Below are positions 51,669-63,960 of a stretch of DNA of 64,000 nt, piece by piece (the stretch's first letter is position 1; each line of letters opens with the position of its first letter). The stretch covers positions 571,905 through 635,904 of the forward strand of contig LSRX01000048.1 of the NCBI GenBank assembly GCA_001939145.1, read 5' to 3'. Position numbers and translations under genes: made by a program. Source of the stretch: Symbiodinium microadriaticum (lineage: Eukaryota; Sar; Dinophyceae; Suessiales; Symbiodiniaceae). Below the pieces are notes generated by a model. That model worked only from the letters and a program-made list of their open reading frames with translations. It was not told the origin of the DNA and did no database searches.

Positions 51669-53164
51669 GTGCTGTCGTCGACAACCAACGACCCAACATC
51701 AGCCCTTCAAGTTGCGAAGCAGGCGATGCACCGATGCAAGCATGCAAGCATGGGCATGTCTGCCCTCGATGCCTGTGCAGAGAGCTGACCAGGCCGACGT
51801 CACCATCATCGTAGCAGCGACCACATGTGGGGAGAGCGCCGATCGGCTAAATCTGTCCTTGGACGGAGGCTCGCGCCGCCCTTCCCCTTCCCCTTCTGCG
51901 CAGGGGGGGCGGGGGGGGCGGGGGTCGACGTTGACAGTTAGAGAGGAGCTGACGATCTCATCGCAACTGTTTCGGCCGCTGCAAAGCCCGAGCCCCGAGC
52001 CCTCTTTGGTGGCCTCCCGTTGGTGGCTTTGCGGAGTTTAGCCTTGGCAGGCGGACGGTGGTTCTCGTCCAAGCTCCAGGAGCGAAAGTCTCAGACGCTC
52101 AAAGACCACCGCTCTAGCAAGCACTGGCTCTTGCTTCAGGCTGTCGTCATGCCATGGAAAAAGTCCGTAGACGCTATCCTCGTTCTGTTTCTTGGGGGTG
52201 AGGCTCTGGCGCAGCTCTGGTTCTGACATGGGCCATCCTAAGTGCACAGAGTGCCAGGAAACCGGCAGCGCTTGGGGACGAATCCTGCAAGAAGCACAGC
52301 CGTTGTTGCAGGGGAGATGTGACAGTGAGCCGATGCTTCACCACAAACGCCTTTGAGTCTTCCCAGGTTTGGTGACGAGGCGCTGCATCTTCATGTTTTG
52401 CCTTTGCCTTGAGCCGTGTCCTAGCCAAGAGGCCCCCAGCGGCCGGCTCCCGATCATGATGCCAGAGACCGAGGCAGACTCCATCCCGCCAGGGCCCGAG
52501 AGCAGACCTCCCTGGGATGGGGCAGTCTTCGGTGGATTTTTGTTCATGTGTGGCTCTGGCCGAGGCCGAGCCAAGCGCTGTGGGGCGCCCATGGATTTTG
52601 CGTTTTTGGCCGTCATATGCCCTTTGGGTGAACGAAAGGATCGTGGACTACACCGAAGGCCTGCGCACAAGCTACAGGACCTGCTGCAGTGCAGTGTAGG
52701 CCGAGGAGGTGGAGGGCTTGGAGCCCTGGCCCGGAAGGAACCCGAACTTCACGGCGGCATTTCCTTTCGGACACGGTCTGACGTACACGTCCTTTGAGCT
52801 GCTCAGCTACGAGCTTCGCCGCCGGATGTCTGCTTGGACTTCGGGTACCGCTCAGGTACAGGGATCCCATCCTGGGGAACTGCAGCCTGGAGGTCTTCCT
52901 GCAAGAGCTGGTACTGTGGGGGCATTCTCTGCCTACGACATGCTGCAGGCTGCGGCTCCTGTGGATGTGGGACCCCGAGGTTTCTGTCCCCACGATGGAA
53001 CAGCAGAGGGCCTTTTTTGCCCAAGGCCTTCGTGTGCCTGCGCCTGGCGGTTGACAACGTGGGTCTCCGGGCAGGCAGGGTTGCTCGACCTTTGCACCTC
53101 TGTGACAGTGCGATCCTAGACAGGCCGGACAGTGGTCCAGAGCTACTTGGAGATGCCAGCTCAG
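51669..53164 (+). CDS. GH3 glycoside hydrolase, C-terminal exons
   Basis: Completes the second (alpha/beta sandwich) and fibronectin-like domains of the GH3 enzyme. SSTTNDPTSALQVAKQ (to 51,722) is joined by a GC-AG intron (51,723-51,792) to ADVTIIVAATTCGESADR. Next come ADDLIATVSAAAKP (about 51,948), VVMPWKKSVDAILVLFLGG (52,140), APSGRLPIMMPE (52,432), VDYTEGLRTSYR (about 52,640), FPFGHGLTYTSFELL (about 52,755) and AVDNVGLRAG (to 53,074). A 49-bp GC-AG intron (53,075-53,123) then joins to RTVVQSYLEMPAQ (to 53,164, GT donor). All match GH3 in order: ADV/DR, PW, NPSGRLP, FPFGHGLSYT and the fibronectin-like V-x-N-x-G-x-x-x-G. The stop and last exon were not found. Confidence 0.85.
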
Positions 53165-55534
53165 GTGCGTTTCTGTCCTCTTTCGTGGAGTCGAAGACCC
53201 CGAATTGTCGAGCATCGTCTTTTGATTCGGGTGGGTTCTACGAGGCACACCGTGTAGGGATTGCCAGTGAAGTTGCTGAACGCAGCACGAGGCCGGCTAT
53301 CCGACTCCAATCTTGAGGGGATTCCGGCTGCCTGGCTGCATGCTTCGCTGCCTCTGAAACCACCCAGGGTGAAGAACACGGGCTCCCGGCCAGTGCCATC
53401 TGTGGAGAATCATGCTCATTGCACATCTCGTGAAGGTTTGCAGCTGATGCTATTAGTCTTGTACTCCTTGTGATACTCTGCGGCAGGCCTCCTGCACGTC
53501 TAACAGTCCAGCTAAGTTACAAAAGATCCAGTTCTTCGGGCCCTTGCCCTAGGCTTTTTCAGGAGCACCACAATCCCGTTGACCTTGTTGTTATGCCCAA
53601 GCTCGTGGGACGACCTTCTAGCCCAAAGGGTTTAGAAGGTTCAAGGTTCCAAGGAGCCGGAGGGGTGTGCAAGGTCGTCTTTGATGGTAAGTAACATACA
53701 CTATTCACTATTTTTTTATCATTTTTCAATCTTAATGGTTGGAAGTGTTGCTGACTGCTATAAGGAAGACGGGTATGATTCCCGCTGGCAGCTCCGAGTC
53801 GGTCCTGCTTCACTTCACGGCCGCTTTACTCGTCTTTGGGGCAGTGGCTGAGGGGAATCTGAGAGGGTCTAGGACTCTAGTACTCTAGTATGTTTAGAGG
53901 TTTTGGGGGTTTCGGGGTTGAGGCTCGGGATTGCGTTTCGCAGGCTGGTTTCGAGTCCGAACTTCATGAGCAGTAGCGAAAAGTCTTGAGCCCCATCAGA
54001 AAGGTTTGAGAAGGAGATGCCGTGTTGGATTTTCAGGACATCCGAAATCAACAGTTATTTGTGTTGGTCGGACTGCCGTTGGTATGTGTGTTGCATTCGG
54101 GCGGTCTGCATTGGCATTGGCATCGGGTCCTTGTGACTGTTGGTGATGTTCAATGTTGAGTGTTGTGCGTTCACGCGTTGCCGTGTGCGTTCGCCGCTTG
54201 CGATCTGATGCCGTCTTCGTCATGCCTTGGGCGTCCTGCGTGGTGAGTGTCCTCCGTTTGATTTGTAGAGCAGCCGTCCTTCCTTCGAGACCCAGCTCTG
54301 GTATTCTTCATGTAGCTATTACTTTGGCTGCTTGCTGCTGCTGGCTGCTGCCAGTGCTGCTGCCGCTGATGGTAGTCTTTCCCGCGACGTCAAAGGCTGC
54401 AGTGCCAGTGCCTGATCATGATCATGCCTGATCAGCATTTCCACGTTCAGAGTTATGGTAGGAGATTTAGCTCAACGGTGTTCGGAGTCCCAGGACGGGG
54501 GGGGGGGAATTTCTTTATAGATTGCCTTTTTGCAAAGAAGAGGCTCGGCCCCAGCCTGTCGCCACAGCCGAGGCGCGGGATCTGTCGTTCTATGAACCTC
54601 TGTTTCAGCGGTGGCCTGGGTCTCGGTCACACTATTTGTGCTTGTTCCCGAGACCTCTTAAGGGTCGCCTGGCTTCCAAAACTCGGGTGCTGTCGAAGCT
54701 CTTGCAGTGTAAAGGTGCTGTAGGATAGAGAGGGTGCTGCTTTCATGCGGGTTTCGAGAAGTTCAACACAATCCACTGCAAGTATTCATGATGAAAGTGG
54801 AAAAGGGCCGGCGAGTTTTTCGGCTGATAGTCATAAGGGCTCCTCACAACGACAATTGACAACAAGACTTGCGACGAGGTTGCTGGAGGTCGCCTGTCGG
54901 AGCGAAAGCTTGTTTGTTCAAACAGTTGCCCCTGTAGATTCGCAGAGCGAGTATGATGATCCAGCTCCGAGGCCCTCACAGGACCCAACAGCCCAGCTAT
55001 ATTTCATCCTTTGAGCCTTGAGAGCTACTGAGAAAGTCAAAGGGGGGCAGGGGACAAGGCTCCTACATGACAGTTTTTCACTGCGGCTGGCCTTGAGTTT
55101 GTGGCTCCCTCCTAGGATTATGCCTGGCAGTCTTCGCGCTCTAGTGGGGGAGCTGGCGCCCCAGATAGCAGCAGGCTTCATCGAATCTTTTGCCTGCAAC
55201 GTGGCTTCGGAAGGAGGAGTGCGCGGCAGAACGTTTGCCTTGAGCGGATTTCAACCGGAGGTCTTCCAGAGACATCAGGCTGAGTATCCCGATGAGGATT
55301 CCACAAGCTTCAGGCTGGCGCAGCAAGCTTGTCTTCAGCGGTGGCTCCTGGGATTTGCGGTAGACTGAAAGAAAGATGCAGCCGTAGCACCACCACCATC
55401 ACCACTGCCACGGGGACGTTCTGTTTCCGCTACTAACTACGGACGATGGTCAGGTGGAAGACGATGATGGGGATGCTGACAATGATGTTGCTGACGCCGA
55501 GTTCTGATGCTGATGCTCGATTTTTTTTTGTTGC

Positions 55535-55566
<32 letters not shown>

Positions 55567-57240
55567 GCGACGATCATGATAATGAACATGGTTGCCAGCT
55601 TTCCATCTTCCAGGCGGTTCCCCCAGTCCGTCGCGACAGTGGGCCGGGGTCCCAGTTGGCTGCTCGCCAGGGAGCTGGAACCCGTCTGGCTGAAGTGACG
55701 CTCGTGAAACTTCTCCCACGGAGACATGCGTTGCCGGCGATACGTAAAACGATCATGCTCATACCACTCGGCAGAGAGCCAGCAACAATTTCAGTGGCGG
55801 TGCCGGTAACAACTACCAGAACTGGGCTCGCAACTGTGTTGGTGTGCCAACAAAGCACCACATGTGTCAACAGTGTTGGCAGCGACGATAAGCTTGTGTT
55901 TGTTGACTGCCGTACCCCTCATACCAGCATTAATATTAAGGTACGTCAGGTTCGTAGCAACCGGGTTCATCCTGTTTATGTTCAGTCGGGATGGCCACAA
56001 GTATCAGAGGGACGATGTGTCTTGTTGGTGCCGCGATGCCAATGCTCGTGAGGATGATGGTGGTAGTGGCCAGAAGACAGCGACAATCACAAGAACAGCC
56101 ACTATTGCTCTGCCAAGATTGAAACGGGTACAGCTCAGAAAGTAATGCTGTCCATGTTGATAGAGCAGCAACGACAATCTGATAGCAATAGCACAAAAGT
56201 GGTGGGAGTGGTGTTGAGAAAAGGCGATCTTGGTCGACGAGACAACGATGAGCGCCACAGTCGTCGTACAAACAGAACAGCAGCAGGAACCGTAATCACG
56301 GTCGTTTTGGACATGTGCAGTAGTAACAGTACTCTCAATGATGCTGCTGCCGAGACTGCTTTCTGGTGGCTCATCGCCGTCCTCGCGGCCATCGCGTTGA
56401 TCGTCCCTTTTATCTTCTATGCCGTGATGAGGCGGGCTGGGCACAAACATGTCCAGGAAGGGTAGGAGAGCGCTTAGCAGCCTTAGCATTGACGGATTGA
56501 GGATGATCCCGGCAACCTTGTGCTTCGCATCGGCCATCACAGCTAGCACATGCACCGCCGCTCTCGCAAGAAGCTGTAGCTAGAGCGGAGTCTGGCAACC
56601 GTTGCAAGGCATGAAGCGTGGGCTGCAGAACAGAACGAGTCAACGAGTCAGCATGTCTTTTTGGTTTGGCCGTGGCAGCGGCGGCAGCAGTCGTCTCATC
56701 GTCGGGGCACTGGCAGCAAACGAAGCATGGACCAGACGATTTTGCTAGGTGCGAAGAGGAGAGAGAGGGAAGAGCAACCTTATCGTGCCAGGCGAAGACC
56801 GGATGGGACGGTCGAGGATTCCAGCAGCGAGCTCTCCGAGTTCAGCGGGTGAAAAATGCTGCGAGGGACAATTCTTGCACCACGCCCACTCTTAGCTGAG
56901 CGCCAGAACTATTTCTGCTGGCCTTGGTCGCCATTCTTCACCCAGACGCGCAGAAGAACGACAAGCAAGCATAAAAGGGCATAACACCCTCAGACGATTG
57001 ATCGTTGCAGCCAGGCTCAGCTAAGCTACCTACACTTATGGACGTTTGGCACACCGCTTCACGGCAAAGCCTGGTGTTTCAGGCACTGCCCTGCCCCATT
57101 TTCGCATACAAGGTTGTTCGACAAGTGATCCAGCTCTTGAGCATGGGACTGCAGATGGACTTCAGGCAAGTTGTTTCTCTGCGGCTCCCTTATCACAGGT
57201 CCGTCTCGGTGTCGCTGTGAGGTAAAGGAGCAGATGCAAT
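53165..57240. other. Sparse region; GH3 3' end and unrecognised sequence
   Basis: No family motif was found. A + frame at 55,018-55,368 (117 codons) and overlapping frames at 55,446-56,465 show no domain. A (CTG)n run lies at 55,535-55,565 and a run of nine G at about 54,500. The last GH3 exon(s) probably lie just after 53,164. Confidence 0.4.
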
Positions 57241-57866
57241 GCACAAGCGGTGCGAGCCCTCAGATAGCGAGGACGAGAGCCCGATCCTCAGACCCGAAGA
57301 CCTTGAATCGGCAGAGCATTGCCTGTCAAACTGATTTCCGGGGTATTTTCGGGAGGCACCGAGCGGAAGAGGGCCCGACTTCAGCGAGCCCTGGTGGCGG
57401 GCACCTTCCCTGAGGGATCGGACCCGTTCCCAGAGCTTGGCTCTCAGCATCAAGCACTCGGACTGCATCCTGTTTTGCTTCATTCGTTGCGTGAAAAGGT
57501 CGGCCCTAGCTCTTAGCTGTGGATCCTGTTGAGCCCTCAGCATGTTCAGGAGAGTGCTCATGCTTCGCACGCCTCGCGCCACCACCCACAGCTTGGCAGC
57601 GTGCCATCTCACGTACTCGGCCGCAGCTGAATGCCAGCACTTCCTAGTTGAAGTGTACAGGCCAAGGGCGAAGCCATGGCGACCTTTCCCAAAACAGCCA
57701 ACAAGATGCAGCCCCCGCAGGCGACGGGGCCGATGCAACCGCCGGTGCTGCTACAGCAGCCGATGCAGTCCATGCACGCGGTGCAGCAGTCGCAGGCAAT
57801 GCAGCAGGCACCGCCGACATACAAGGCGTGGCACACACTTTCTTTGCTGAATAGTTGCAGTACTTA
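57241..57866 (+). CDS. Possible exons of a Gln/Met/Pro-rich protein
   Basis: The + frame at 57,241-57,340 is acidic (CEPSDSEDESPILRPEDLE). Another at 57,676-57,866 is rich in Gln, Met and Pro (MQPPQATGPMQPPVLLQQPM), a composition seen in RNA-binding protein linkers. They may be 5' exons of the KH gene at 59.3 kb, but no junction can be drawn. Confidence 0.3.
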
Positions 57867-59312
57867 GTGAGAGGGTCATTCCAGACAATCTTCTGTGCGG
57901 GTTCCCTTGTCTTCAGCACTCTGCCAACCTGGTTGGAAACACTGAAGGCATGTGCAACAGTCAATGGCATTCAACCAAAGATGAGGTTGGGACTGTAGAC
58001 GAGCGCTGAAGGCATTCGCTGCCTCCTGTGTTTTTCCAGCACTGCTGACATCTCACACACATCGACGTATGCAAACGTGCCGTTTGTGTGGGATCTTTGC
58101 GATCTAGCGTTTCCCACCAAACAACTGCCGTTTAGGCAACTGCCGGCCCCGAATTCGAATTTGACCAGACTAAGATCTCTGAGTGGCTGCAATTCTGCCT
58201 GAGGTACCCAGAGTACCAAGCTAAACACAACGGTAATTTCCCCTTTCGCGACACAGCAGTCCCTCACCAAAGCTACTGAAGTGTCCTCGAGCACTCAGAG
58301 GTTGTCGTTGCTGACCTGCTGTTTCAATACTTTAGAAGAGGCGAACCTGCACATACTTGCAAAGGCATAGTATCCCGACTTGCCCACTTCTTCCTCTAGC
58401 TGGAAAGTGCCGAATTGCCGACTGCATTCTGCACGCTGCTGCAAGGCCTTCTCCGGACCGTTTTTCAAGGAGGACTCTTCTGCCCGTGCAGTGCGAACTC
58501 CGGAGAGCCCAAGAGCAAAATTCCTTAGGGCCGTAGGGCAGTGCAATTCGTGACACAGTTGCGATGCTAAGATCGGAGCTAATTCTGACTTGGGTTTGGG
58601 TCCTTGCTTCAGTGTGCTGGACCGATTGGTGTTTATGATTCGGCTGGCTTGTGGACCTCAAGCTGCCAGAGACTTTGTGTAGAGTCTACAGTACAGTCAG
58701 TACAGTCAGTACAGTCAGCACATTGAACTACATGTGTGGGAGAGTCAGCAGCCAGCAGTTGGACATGGAGGTTTGTGGCGTGGGGTCGAAGTTGGGGGCC
58801 GTGTGAGGACCTCCAAGCAGGCCGGTACAAGACGTCGCACGAGTTCTTCTTGGACACCGGACTTCTGAATGGGTTTTGTCGTCGTGGACGACGCCGGCTG
58901 CAAGAGATCGAAGAAGCCACGAAGCTGGGCACAAACAGCGTAAAGAGCCCCGAGCTAACATGTCCGGTGACTTATGGCATGTATAAAATTGGTATGGGGT
59001 GTAAGTTTGAAGTCCAGTTTTACTCTTCGAACGCATGGAGCTACTGGGACGAACAAGACATGCGAGTGACGAGAAGGTCGGGAAAGGCCCTGCTTTTTAG
59101 TGGGTTTTTTCTGCACATTTCGACTCGCAGTCACGGCTCACATCCTTTCATCGATATCTAGGGGAGCGGCATAAGCATGGTTGAGGCAAGGGCATAGCGA
59201 TCTGAACATGGAGCCGCGCACAGCCGTGCGGATGCAGAAGCGGAGAGCAGCGTTTGTTCTGCTGGATATAGCACCACAGAAATGCGGACACGCCTGTTTG
59301 CAAATGTTTCAA

Positions 59313-60005
59313 TCACATGTTTCGCCTTGCATCCATGTGGCGACAGAGCGGGTGCTTACCACTCCCAAGGAATGCCACCGTGAAGCTTGACCGTAGCCGT
59401 GGCGTGCTGAAGGCGTTTGGCACCATAGAAGCCATCCAGCAAGTGCAGCAGCAGCTGGAAAGCATGACGGGCCCTCGCAAAGAGATCTCACGTGCCGCGT
59501 GGGCTGAGCTTATGCGCACGAGGACCCAGGTATGATGTGGCATGATGTCCTTCTCGATGCCTGCCTTACCTGCAATTTCCTTGCTGTTTGGGACCCCTGC
59601 CAGGACAGGGCAAGAAGATGGAGTAGCGTTGCAGCGGATTCAGAATCAAAGTGGCTGCCGGTTGCACATCGAGCGATCCAAGTCTGAAGTGAGGCTGTTT
59701 GGCTCCAAAGAGGCCGCTGCAGTGGCAGACCGGCTTTTGGACGACTTTCAAAAAATGTGCATGGAGCGGTTCATCCCATGCCCCAACAGCAGCATGTTGG
59801 ACTTGGACCGCCTCAACGAGATGGCACAGGCCAGTGGAAGTACTGACTAAACTGTGACATACTGTGATGGTTCAAGAGAGGTTGCACAAGCGGTGGCCAG
59901 GTCCTTTGCGTCACGTTTCGGCTGGAAGAAAACGTGATCTTCATCCTTGGGGTGGAAGACGTGGTGGTGGCCGCAGCGCAGGAGTTGAGCAAGTACCTCT
60001 CCAAC
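59313..60005 (+). CDS. KH-type RNA-binding protein (exons)
   Basis: Three consecutive segments resemble the beta-alpha end of KH domains. The first is ATVKLDRSRGVLKAFGTIEA with helix IQQVQQQLESM (to 59,529). The second is GVALQRIQNQSGCRLHIERS then EVRLFGSKEAAAVADRLLDD (about 59,610-59,755). The third is ENVIFILGVEDVVVAAAQEL (about 59,928-59,990). The first two join across a short intron starting near 59,531 (AGG at both ends, so the exact donor is ambiguous). A frame stop at 59,848 lies between the second and third, so another intron is implied. The GxxG loop is not clear in any copy. Role: probably single-stranded RNA binding. Neighbouring Gln-rich frames (57.7 kb, 61.3 kb) may belong to it. 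Confidence 0.55.
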
Positions 60006-61064
60006 CCCGGAGCTTACAGAGCGCCAGAAGCAACGGATGCATGTGCGAAAATCTCCACGAAGGTGCTTCGGCCGAGCTCTTTGTGCGGAAACTCGTGTGC
60101 ACCGTGACAGAATGCGAAATGGAGAGCGAGAGAGATAGAGGGAAACGGGGAACAGGTTCGAGTGGGCTTGAAGCCCGGGCGACTTGACCGTCCCCTGCGT
60201 CCGGGAGAGATGGGTAGGCATTGGCATGCTTTCGCGCACAGGGAAGGGGCCCTGGCTTTTCTGCCACGAGAAAGGAAGAGGAAGGCGCGAGGTGGAGCAG
60301 GGAGATGCTCTTGGGAGTTCCGGCTTTTGCTCGCAGCTCTTCGCAGGCACAGGCGGTACTCCTTCCTCCACGATTTGTTCGTGGCATGTGCGATAGGACA
60401 GTTGCGTGCGATGCATGTTGCGATTGGTCTGCTTTGTGCGTGAAAGGGGTAAGTGCGCGAGGCTCGGGTTCTCTGGAGTAATTAGGCGGGCATGAGCGGT
60501 TAGGTTGAAGAAGGCTCCTTACTTGTCATGCCGTCGTGGCCAACCGACGGCACACCTGCAGGGGTCGCGAGTGCATGTGGAGAGGTTCCTTTTTCTGAGC
60601 GCAGGAATGAATCCTTCGAAAGAAAGGCAGAAAGAAAGAGACAGTCTTGCGTGCAGACTTTAGCTGGGACAGGAAGCACAGCACGTGACGAGGTGTCCAT
60701 GCTTTGCAACCTGGATGCCAGCCCGGGGACGACTACCGCATCGGGTGAGGTCTTCGAGAGTGGCAGTGAGCTGGGAGCCGATTGGAGTCCTTCACAGGCT
60801 CAGCATCAGACCGAGAGCTCTGCGCGCTGTAGCAAAAGCAGCAATAGCACTTGGCATGGGTAGGGCCCTCCCTGCTGAATCCTGGTCCCGCAGGGGCAGC
60901 AGCCAGCAAATTCTCCCGGCTTCGGTGTCCTGTCCTCTACTCCTCCATGCATGGCATCGCCATCGTCCTATGGCAGCCCGGGAGGCCTTTCTGCCATCTG
61001 TTGCTCGCGCTGCTTGCATGGTAACACATCCGTGTGCGTAGAACTGCTCTTTTCTCGCCTGAGG

Positions 61065-61420
61065 TATGCAGCAGCCCCTGATGCCACGGGGGATGTTTGC
61101 CGATCCAGATGGACACCATTGCAATCACTGCGGAGCGCCACGTTTCTGTGGCCATTGTGGGAACCAAATCTGGACGATTCAGTCGTCAGGCCCGTCCCGT
61201 TTCACGGAAGGTTCCCAGTGAAATCGCCTCGGCCCGGGCAGGTGCCCCTTTGATGCTGACGCCGGCAACCCCTCAAATCTTGTCAATGGAGCAGCAGCAG
61301 AAGCAGAACTTCGCGCAGCTCCAGCCCAACTATTTCCAGGTCTGCGCGCCGCAGGGTCCTCATGGTCTCGCGGCGGCACAGAGACTGCACATCAAGTCAC
61401 CTCCGAGACTCCACGCTTGA
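61065..61420 (+). CDS. Possible exons: zinc ribbon and Gln-rich tail
   Basis: The + frame from about 61,067 reads MQQPLMPRGMFADPDG followed by HCNHCGAPRFCGHCGNQIW, a compact C-x2-C-x5-C-x2-C zinc ribbon. An overlapping frame downstream (61,270-61,420) has SMEQQQKQNFAQLQPNYFQV. These could be terminal exons of the KH gene or of a separate gene. Confidence is low because no junctions are fixed. Confidence 0.35.
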
Positions 61421-63760
61421 TGCAGCCGCCCTTGTCACCCAGAGGTGTCATGGCAAGCATGGGACCACTTCCAGTCGGTCGCTGAAAAGTTTGGATGTGC
61501 GGTGAACATGGAGTTCTGTCGGCCCAGAGGCAAGGGTTTGCCAACGGTCACTGCAGAGCGGGCGAGAGGACGCGATGCTCATGCCTGCTCAGCTGTAGTT
61601 TGATGATCTGATTGCCTGGAGGCCAAATTTTCACGGTAAACAGGGCAAGATGGTGGCTTAGATGAGAATTACATGCCCCCGCCTGTTGGTGAAGAGGCTA
61701 CACCTCCGAGCTTAGCCGCTTTGGGCTCCCTCTGCCCCAAGGAGCCCACATCTGCTTCCGGCCATTTATTTTTAACCCGTCGCTGGCAAGCACGAGATCT
61801 GCAAATGACCTGAGCCTAGAATACAGTTCCAAACATTTGCGTCAACAGTCCGTGCTGTGTGCGTGTTGATGCTTCTGAATTCGAATTCTGCGTTCTTCGC
61901 TCGCCCAGGAGATTTTCTGCCGCTTCACAGTTGGAGGCCCTTCCGCTGCAGAATTTTTTGTAACGCGGGCCAGGTTCCTCTCAGAGGAACTTGGGCCCTC
62001 TGGAGTCCAAAGGACACGCTGCCTTCCAAAGCTGACGCGTGCTGCCTGTCTTCCGTGCTGCTAGGGTTTAGGGAGGTTTATATCGGGATGTAGGGTTTAG
62101 GACTGCTGAGCACTCCATTCCGAAGGACGGCAGGGGCAAGCAGCATGCACAGGAGAAGCATGGTAGGTTCAGGGAGTCCTGTGTGGCACGTAGCCAGATG
62201 CCAGATGCTTCGGTTTTCACCGAACTTTTCATCGTTTTATGTGGCTGGGAATCGCTCAGAGAAGACGCTCCTGTGAGCGAAAACCCGCGATCCAGAGATC
62301 TGAACTCTGAAAGAGGTCGGATCATTGGGTCGGGGTGGAAGAGGTAAGCTGTCGAATTAAGGTCGGGGCCAGCATCGCAGAACAAAAAGTGATGGTCATA
62401 GAGTCTCAGTGTTGGCACGAGAAGGCTCACTTTTCGCTGTCGCTGTCGTTTTGATCGTTCTAGCCGACTTCGACATCTCTCTGTGGATCTTTGTTCAGTG
62501 GCGGTTAGGACTGCCGTTATGGTAAATGATGGTGGCTAAGGGTGACGATGATGGTGATGCTGTTGGCGGTCGTGCTGATGCGTTGCTCCGAGTTGTTGTC
62601 CGTGATCGACATTGGTGCCGCAGCATCTGCAGGCTCCGCGCCACCCGACGATTTAAAGCAGGGATGCAGAAAGCGTCCCCGGCGCCGTACAGCCCTGCTC
62701 CGGCGAAGGCGACAGATTCGGCGCGTAGCGCTTCCTACCATCCAAAAGAAGGGTCCGTTCGTCGTACCATATTGGTATATACGGTATATCTGTCGGGTGT
62801 CGAACTTGTCTCTGCTTCCCACCGCTGCTGCTGCACAGCCAAGACCACGACTGCTACCCACCACGACGACGACTGACTTTGGAACGTTTGAAGCCTCGCC
62901 GCGAGTATGCGAGTTTCCAGAAACACTCCCTCTTTGGTGGTTGCAGCACGTCTTGCTGTTGGCTGCACTTGGACGACTTGGATGCACTTGGTGTCAGGTG
63001 AATAGGACCTTTCAAGCCCTCAGCTGACTACGACGACCCTTTGCTGACGCTTATCGCAGCTACTAATGCTTTCGTAGTTGCTGTCGTCGGAACAAGCCTG
63101 CGATTCCAAGGGGCTGCTGTCATTGCATGTGTCTTGAACACACTACCTTACCTTTGTCTGCTTTCAGGCAGGAGGAGGCCCGAATGTATAAACAGTGTAA
63201 ACGCTTGACTGGTGATTTTTTGGGATGACCGCCACACCCTACTGCTAACTGTTAATTGGAATCTGTATATAGAGCCCGGGTTTCCAGTGGGCAGGGATGC
63301 ATCCCAGAGACACTTACTTGGCAAAGTGGTGTTTCAGTCCTCGTGGATGCAGGATCTGCTCGGATGCCAAACCATGTTTGCAAGCCAGGAAAAATGAACT
63401 GCTTGAGTGTTGGAGGTTCTGCACTTGATGGCCTTGTCGCTTCGGGCTCACATGTGCAGGGGCATGTGTTGAGAGGTGCGACGCCATTGTGGAAGACCGC
63501 CGCAAGCCAAAAGAACTCCCCGAAGGTGCTTGTAGGGTCATCTAGTTCTTTGTGAGTTTTCAGGTGGGAGTGTCGGAAAACAGAGGTCTTTCATATCCGC
63601 AAATTCGGTACTTGCTCAGATTTTTGAGGGGTGTGGGTTTCGTGCATCCTCGGAGGAGGAGAGCCGCGCTCCGCCACGGCCTCCCTTGCGCGACTTCTCT
63701 GCCCCTCGGCGCAAGAAAACCGTCACAATTGCGTGCTAGATGCTGCTAGATAGCAAGCAC
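61421..63760. other. No gene recognised
   Basis: Short and overlapping open frames only (largest + 62,542-63,027), without domains. A GGTTTAGG motif occurs twice near 62,064-62,100. Confidence 0.4.
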
Positions 63761-63774
63761 TCACACATTATGTA

Positions 63775-63960
63775 TGTACATATATATATATATATATAAT
63801 ACCTATGTTTACATATATGTATACCCATTTATTGGTTTGTTCACGTATGTTGTTAAATATTTTGTGTATGTTATGTGTGTGTATAGATATGTACATGTAC
63901 GTTTATATAGGTATACATACACATGCATATGTTCGTATGTAGGTATGTATGTATGTACCT
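63775..63960. repeat. AT-rich TA / TATG microsatellite
   Basis: A (TA)n run followed by ATGTATG, TACATA and GTATGTAT units up to about 63,958. Confidence 0.9.

Larger units (their letters stand above)
18914..53164 (+). other. Nested gene locus: GH3 > cystinosin-like > PUF > ion channel
   Basis: Four + strand genes are arranged one inside another. GH3 exons end at about 19.25 kb and resume at 41.8 kb. Cystinosin-like exons stop at 29,648 and resume at 40,377. PUF exons stop near 31.78 kb and resume at 36,152. The channel occupies 31,946-35,696. Each outer gene resumes with the next motif expected for its family. For the cystinosin-like gene the two halves join in frame through a GC-AG intron. 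A Cys-rich repeat block (47.7-49.8 kb) lies between later GH3 exons. Overall extent is approximate at both ends. Confidence 0.75.
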
